In this document: positions 20,224-24,877 of the stretch, piece after piece
Position numbering within the stretch: the first letter of the stretch is position 1
Layout of the letters: each line of letters opens with the position of its first letter
NCBI RefSeq assembly: GCF_000003605.2
Contig: NW_003110478.1
Location: 87,257-112,133 of the forward strand
DNA length: 24,877 nt
DNA from: Saccoglossus kowalevskii
Lineage: Eukaryota > Hemichordata > Enteropneusta > Harrimaniidae
Direction: 5' to 3'
Translations under genes and position numbers: made by a program
Notes under the pieces: model-generated
Seen by the model: the letters and a program-made list of their open reading frames with translations, nothing else
What the model was told of the DNA's origin: nothing
Database searches by the model: none

Positions 20224-20907
20224 CATAATTAGTGATGTTTTGATTGCCTATTTACACGTTTTGTGGGTGTATGACTGCATTCCGAATTAATGACTGAAAG
20301 ACAGTTTTAAAAATGACATCAATATCTCACTTCTTACAGAGATTACATTCTTGTTATAATGGCCGAAAAAATGATGACACCAAAAGAACTGAAACACAAT
20401 GACACTGTGACTATTTTGTTTTGTTCATGCCTGGAGATAATCAATCCATAATTAGTAAGTGAGATGAGCCATGGGTACCGCATAGCAGATACAGCTTAAT
20501 TTATTGAAGGGGTGGGATTCTTCGGATCGAGATATCCATTTCAACTGTTCTTTAAATTGTACTTGGGAAGTGTAGTCACATATGCACATGAACTGACAAT
20601 AATATATTACATTTCAAACAGAATACCAAAGATTATAAACGAGTATCTTTATATTTTTAATCATAAATCAAGCTTGGGAATGAATTGTATTAGTTTGTGA
20701 CAGTGATTAATGTTGTTGGCTGTTGTTTACTTCGTGATTTTTATCTCCGAACTACGTTTTGTAGCGATGATTGTGTTTTAATGTTGATCATCTTGTGAGA
20801 TATAGAGAGATTATTGGGTACGTTGGCAAGTTCCACCATGAACGTCATTATTGTTGCTCTCGAATAGAATATATTTTTTAAGATAAACTGATAAACGCGG
20901 TTCAATG

Positions 20908-20913
20908 AATAAA
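20908..20913 (+). terminator. Candidate polyadenylation signal of the ankyrin gene
   Basis: AATAAA lies about 690 bases after the TGA at 20223. It is the first canonical hexamer on the + strand after the stop that I noticed. Usage is inferred. Confidence 0.4.
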
Positions 20914-22030
20914 TTACTCCATTGACATTGATATTTTCTTATTATGGCGTCTGGGTATTGTAGTTATTATCAACTTATTGCATTGTTCTTCGACAATCCC
21001 GTGTATTACACACTGGGTGTGAAGTATGTGTGTCTCATAACACAATAGTGTAATGTTCGTGTGTATCAATAGCTTCGACTTCGCCCCTGAAACAGCCAGT
21101 ATGTTTGCTGTATTCATCACTCATTTTGAACCCAAAGCGAGATCAAATAAAACGTCCGACCATAACACTTAAGCGGCCACTTGGCTTTTACGACATCAAT
21201 ATAAACCCGCTAAAACCACAATTCCAATGTATAAGAGAGTTTGGTTTGTTAGACTTACACGGCGACTATTAAGTGTGTAGTTTAGTACTTAGTGATCGCT
21301 AAAATTTTTATTCTACCAAGGCGGTCGTTATAACCACAACAAGGTGTAGATCATTGACAAATGAGCCAAGTATATCTTTTATGATTCCTGTCAGTCGTAG
21401 GAAGTTTTGAAGCATGTATTCGGCTAAATTCACGTACACTTCAATTATGGAATATGCACTAATGTGTACAAATGTCGTCTACAAATCGACTTTATCCTTC
21501 TGTTTTCTTTGTAACTATGGCATGGACAATGTCAACAATAGTGTTGGCTGGGAGTGACGCGTAGCGTGGTAGGCGGAGAGTATAACTAGTGTACCTATAG
21601 GGGAGCTGATACGGTCGTTAACGTGGTAAGGTAGAAGAGATTTAACCCAGTCATATACGACAGGACGCTGAGTCGAAATGTTCACCTAGTGCATTGTCTG
21701 TGGGAATCTTGTTATCATTAACAATTTCTAGAGGTCATCGGTACTCACTGCATTATTCCAAGTAAACCCGACTCGATTATTCATTTCGATTGATAGTTCT
21801 ACAAGACACTGATTGATATATACTTACGTGAATCAATAATATGAACATATGTTTGCCGGTGAGAAGACACGTGTTCGTTTTCAAACGCCAGTGTTTACGG
21901 CTGTATATTTGGGTGGGGCAGGGTGAAATCACGAAGGCGACTGGAAATATTTTAATTATACTGATTTTCAGACAACCGTACTTCAGTTTACAAATTAATT
22001 GAGAGGTGACAAGGTGATGTAATAAATTAA

Positions 22031-22040
22031 GTCACGTGAC
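22031..22040. promoter_or_regulatory. E-box GTCACGTGAC
   Basis: An exact palindromic E-box of the type bound by TFE/MITF and USF bHLH-zip factors (CLEAR/M-box core). The same ten bases recur at 23326-23335. Flanks are unrelated, so it is not a copied repeat. Confidence 0.4.
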
Positions 22041-22270
22041 ACCTCCAATGGTGGAAAAGTGGTCGTAAACGTAAATCTTTTTGTTTGTTTTTATCAGCCC
22101 ATCATGATTTACCGTCCTTTGACTTTTTTTTTTGCTTTCAAACACATATTTAAACTTTGGGTGAATAGTTATGGGTTATAACTTCATTATCAACATGCCT
22201 TTATTCTCTTTTATAGAATAATGCTTCGTTAAGAAAATACAGCATGCATCATCGTGATAGTATCAGACAC

Positions 22271-22405
22271 GTTAAAGCGCGGTGGTCGTCGCGCAGCGCG
22301 TGTTCGAAATTCATGTAAATAAACAAAGTATTTTACACGCGTTGTATACGTCGCTATGAGTCCCCTATCGCACAGGACGCGGTGCGACGACCACCGCGCT
22401 TTAAC
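22271..22405. mobile_element. Foldback/MITE-like element 1 (135 bp)
   Basis: A 22-bp perfect inverted repeat bounds the element: GTTAAAGCGCGGTGGTCGTC starts at 22271 and its reverse complement ends at 22405. The arms are CpG-dense in AT-rich flanks. The same end, with changes, starts a second element at 22457. The size and lack of coding capacity suggest a non-autonomous DNA transposon. No target-site duplication is obvious. Confidence 0.6.
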
Positions 22406-22456
22406 TGTACTCATCAGTATGGCGGTAACTGGTGGTACCGAGGCAGTATCAGGCAT

Positions 22457-22750
22457 GTTAAAGGACGGTGGTCGTCGTACAGCGCATGTACGACACTTGT
22501 GTTTATTTCCCCATAATCCTAATGCGCTCTTCCAATGGAAATCACGGGCACGAGTTTTGATCTGGGCGCAAACTGCACTAATTACCGCCGGTGACTCTTT
22601 CGATACCTTTAAATCACAAAGGAAATTACATAGTTAAAGTTTGGTAACGTCTTAGTTTGCGCTCGTTGGTCTGCAAAACAGCCAAAGTCCTTGTTATAAT
22701 GAGTCCCAGATCTCGCACATGAGTAGCGCGACGACCACTGTCCTTTAAAC
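22457..22750. mobile_element. Foldback/MITE-like element 2 (294 bp)
   Basis: GTTAAAGGACGGTGGTCGTC at 22457 faces an imperfect inverted copy ending in GACGACCACTGTCCTTTAAAC at 22730-22750. Inner inverted pairs GATCTGGG/CCCAGATC (22559, 22705) and GCGCAAACT/AGTTTGCGC (22566, 22654) extend the pairing. The outer flank GTATCAGRCAYGTTAAAG is shared with element 1, so both derive from one family. Confidence 0.6.
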
Positions 22751-23030
22751 CGACATTAACCGTACTCGTCATTGAATTTTTACTGAAAAGTTACTTCACA
22801 AAGTATTCTCATAACTTGCGTCTGCTTTCATGTCCAATAAAGCACCCAGGACAAAAAATGCACAAACTAATTATTATTTCACATTGATTTATTTTAAAAT
22901 AAATTGGCCCAAGAAATCTTATTTTACGACTCGTTAGGTACCTTTTTCTTCAATTGCTTTTTTTACTTCATTTGCAAACTAATGTACATTCAATCAATAT
23001 AAGTCACTCAGGCCCATGCATTGGGTAGAT

Positions 23031-23061
23031 TTGTTGATGTTGTTGTTGTTGTTGTTGTTGT
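23031..23061 (+). repeat. (TTG)n microsatellite
   Basis: About ten TTG units, with one interruption (ATG) near the left end. Confidence 0.9.
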
Positions 23062-23322
23062 CTTTCGGCGTTTTCACATTCTTCTCTAGTCGCGTATATA
23101 TTCATCCAACACCATAACTTGAAAAAATGGGTTCTTTTTATAGATAAGCCGTACATTTAAACGACCGCAATGTTTGCATACTTATTTTGTGGTAAATTAT
23201 TGCTGTAAAAAGTGTAAATGTACGTAGTAATTTGTTTATTGGCGCGTGTTTGCCCATGTAACCATGACAACACTATCGAAAGACCTTGTCTACTGAAACA
23301 ATCAGTCTTTCTTTTAACTGAC

Positions 23323-23338
23323 CAAGTCACGTGACTTG
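23323..23338. promoter_or_regulatory. 16-bp perfect palindromic E-box
   Basis: CAAGTCACGTGACTTG is its own reverse complement over 16 bases and centres on GTCACGTGAC, the optimal symmetric site for TFE/MITF and USF-type dimers. Confidence 0.45.
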
Positions 23339-24193
23339 TGAATAATATGAAAATAGCTTTTCATGAAAATGTGATTTGATTGAAAATTAGATACACAATA
23401 CCCAGTTTACCCATCGCGCAATGCAATTGTTATCTCGAAGACAGAACGATTCCATTTATATTTGAATCATAGAATATGGCAGTAATCGTTAGGATCAGCT
23501 TGAGATTTTGATTTTTATATCGATCGATTGTGACTTGATTACTCGAGCTGGCGTGTATTAGTTATTTTGAATTAGATTTCAATGAATAAAAAAAAACTTC
23601 ACTAATTGTCCTAGTCTTCGCCTGAAATAACGCGGCTACGATTTGGTGTCACTCGGCAAATATCGGGTTCAATAGCTCAAGCAACAGTTAGTTGATACCG
23701 TCGTTTGTTTCACGCTGGGTGAACACATTGTGTGTTATTGCTATTGTTCTTTAATACTGACCCATGTTATTGTTTATCTCTACGTGGTATTATATACAAC
23801 TACTAGTATCTCTACCTTGACCGATAAGACCGAACTACGACTATTGAGACAACCTCACACAATCAACGTTTTGGATTATTCAGATACGGGTTCACTCGTT
23901 AGGTATCTCTCTAGCATTGTATGCACTAGACATGTTATTTGACGGTATGGCCGCTCATCAGATCACATCTTTGCAATTTACTCTTAACATAATATTACTA
24001 TTAACGTTATTCAATTTGTAATACGGTCCATATTAAATTAAAAAAAACAATCGATCATAACAAATTATACCATACACGGTACAAATTAACGCGAAATATG
24101 ATGCAGTCAGTCTAATAATTACGAGGAATGAAAAATCCCGTCAGTTGAAATCACGTCGTGGTCATAAGACAAAATAACATATCACCGAATCCT

Positions 24194-24203
24194 GTCACGT
24201 GAT
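24194..24203. promoter_or_regulatory. E-box GTCACGTGAT
   Basis: TCACGTGA lies 89 bases upstream of a canonical TATA box. It matches the two upstream E-boxes in nine of ten positions and is the one best placed to act on a promoter. Confidence 0.4.
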
Positions 24204-24290
24204 GTCGGAACAACAAGCGCGACAGCGCACAATCGAGATTTTAAACAAAGTCGCTGACAGTTTGCAGTAGTCAAATTGGATTATACGAAG

Positions 24291-24297
24291 TATAAAA
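24291..24297 (+). promoter_or_regulatory. TATA box of a possible promoter
   Basis: TATAAAA is a canonical TATA box. A start site would be expected near 24320-24330 (TACACTCGAGTG). An octamer ATGCAAAT (POU-type) follows at 24355-24362. There is no long open frame before the window end, so any gene would begin in a leader exon here and continue to the right. Confidence 0.35.
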
Positions 24298-24651
24298 TGA
24301 CATACAAACTCCGAAGTACATACACTCGAGTGTTGGTATCAGACGAACGTACGAATGCAAATGATACGCGGACAATGCTGTAGGTGGTAGTCCCAGTTAC
24401 CGCTTGAATAGCCTTTATTTATCTGAATATCACGCGATGTATCGGAAGCTCAATGTATCATTCAGAGGTTATGTGAGTACCAATGGATGTACTAAACAAA
24501 TTTATTTAGGAATTAGTATGCTGCGTCAATTAAGTTCTATCTGTTACCATTACACCGCTCCGTAAAACTCAACGATTTATGATTCTGTCATATGTCTTTC
24601 GTAATGGACTATTATACAAAATACTAGTATCCTGCAACACAAAGTAATCCA

Positions 24652-24877
24652 GAAACTCACATACATAGAGTAAATTACACAGTATTATCCAAGGTGTTTC
24701 TACGTATACTGTGTAGAACTCACGTACATAGAGTAAATTACACAGTATTCTCCAAGGTGTCTCTACGTATACTGAGTAGAACTCACATACATAGAGTAAA
24801 TTACACAGTATTCTCCAAGGTGTCTCTACGTGTACTGTGTAGAACTCACATACATGGAGTAAATTACACAGTATTTT
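24652..24877. repeat. 63-bp tandem repeat with internal hairpin, runs off the window
   Basis: Units start at about 24652, 24715, 24778 and 24841, the last cut by the window end. Each unit holds ACACAGTAT and, 20 bases later, ATACTGTGT, its exact reverse complement in the first unit. Units two and three each have one mismatch in the right arm. Confidence 0.92.

Larger units (their letters stand above)
20224..22270. other. 3' flank and spacer
   Basis: Probable 3' UTR followed by AT-rich spacer. AATAAA at 20908-20913 is the best polyadenylation signal after the ankyrin gene. Short frames (20512-20700, 20914-21120) lack any support. The text at 21541-21620 is somewhat GC-richer but unrecognised. 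Confidence 0.5.
22766..24193. other. Spacer with microsatellite and E-box
   Basis: Non-coding. It holds a TTG trinucleotide repeat (23031-23061), the motif ACCATGACAAC (23261-23271) and the second GTCACGTGAC. The 70-codon frame at 23730-23942 starts at GTG and has no support. Confidence 0.5.

Noticed and set aside
22229-22637. Two frames over the foldback elements
   Set aside because: They arise from the GC-rich inverted arms on opposite strands and show no domain.

Overview
The window looks like AT-rich nuclear DNA from an animal, probably a marine invertebrate. The evidence is long gene-poor spacers, a dead non-LTR retrotransposon, several families of tandem repeats, Kozak-type starts, TATA and NRF1 promoter motifs, and ankyrin-repeat coding sequence. 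Nothing in the sequence fixes the species. There is no bacterial operon, no CRISPR array, and no rRNA or tRNA gene that I can support.

Layout. (1) At 1-2670 there is an apparently intronless gene for a 252-residue coiled-coil protein of unknown function (1255-2013). It is preceded by a compact promoter: an NRF1 palindrome, a TATA box, two short upstream ORFs and an RFX/X-box-like site. (2) From 2670 to 4580 the spacer holds a pentanucleotide microsatellite, a CTCF-core-like motif and inverted GAGGGCGYAAT motifs. (3) From 4582 to 8233 lies the most striking feature, a 3.65-kb minisatellite of about 150 units of 24 bp. Almost every unit carries a near-consensus 5' splice site (GGTAAGTA). The array contains near-identical higher-order duplications of about 384 and 984 bp and abuts a second minisatellite of 31-bp units (8234-8626). 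(4) A broken LINE reverse-transcriptase relic lies at 9367-10186, with remnants of the FIDF and YADD motifs and of the C-terminal region. (5) A gene desert runs from 10187 to about 18590. It contains a strong G-quadruplex motif (15671-15691) and small tandem repeats. (6) An ankyrin-repeat gene occupies 18770-20223. It has a perfect Kozak start and five ankyrin-like repeats. Its C-terminal half continues in the -1 frame, so it is either interrupted by a one-base indel or has an unusual decoding event. (7) From 20914 to 24877 the spacer carries two GC-rich foldback elements sharing one inverted end (22271-22405 and 22457-22750), CACGTG E-boxes including two exact GTCACGTGAC sites, a good TATA box near 24291 that could serve a gene beyond the right edge, and a 63-bp hairpin-bearing tandem repeat running off the window.

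The two protein-coding loci share the + strand and both appear to be single-exon. Nothing ties them into a common pathway. The most unusual material is in the non-coding structure: the splice-donor array, the foldback pair, the recurrent ACCATGACAAC motif and the E-box cluster.
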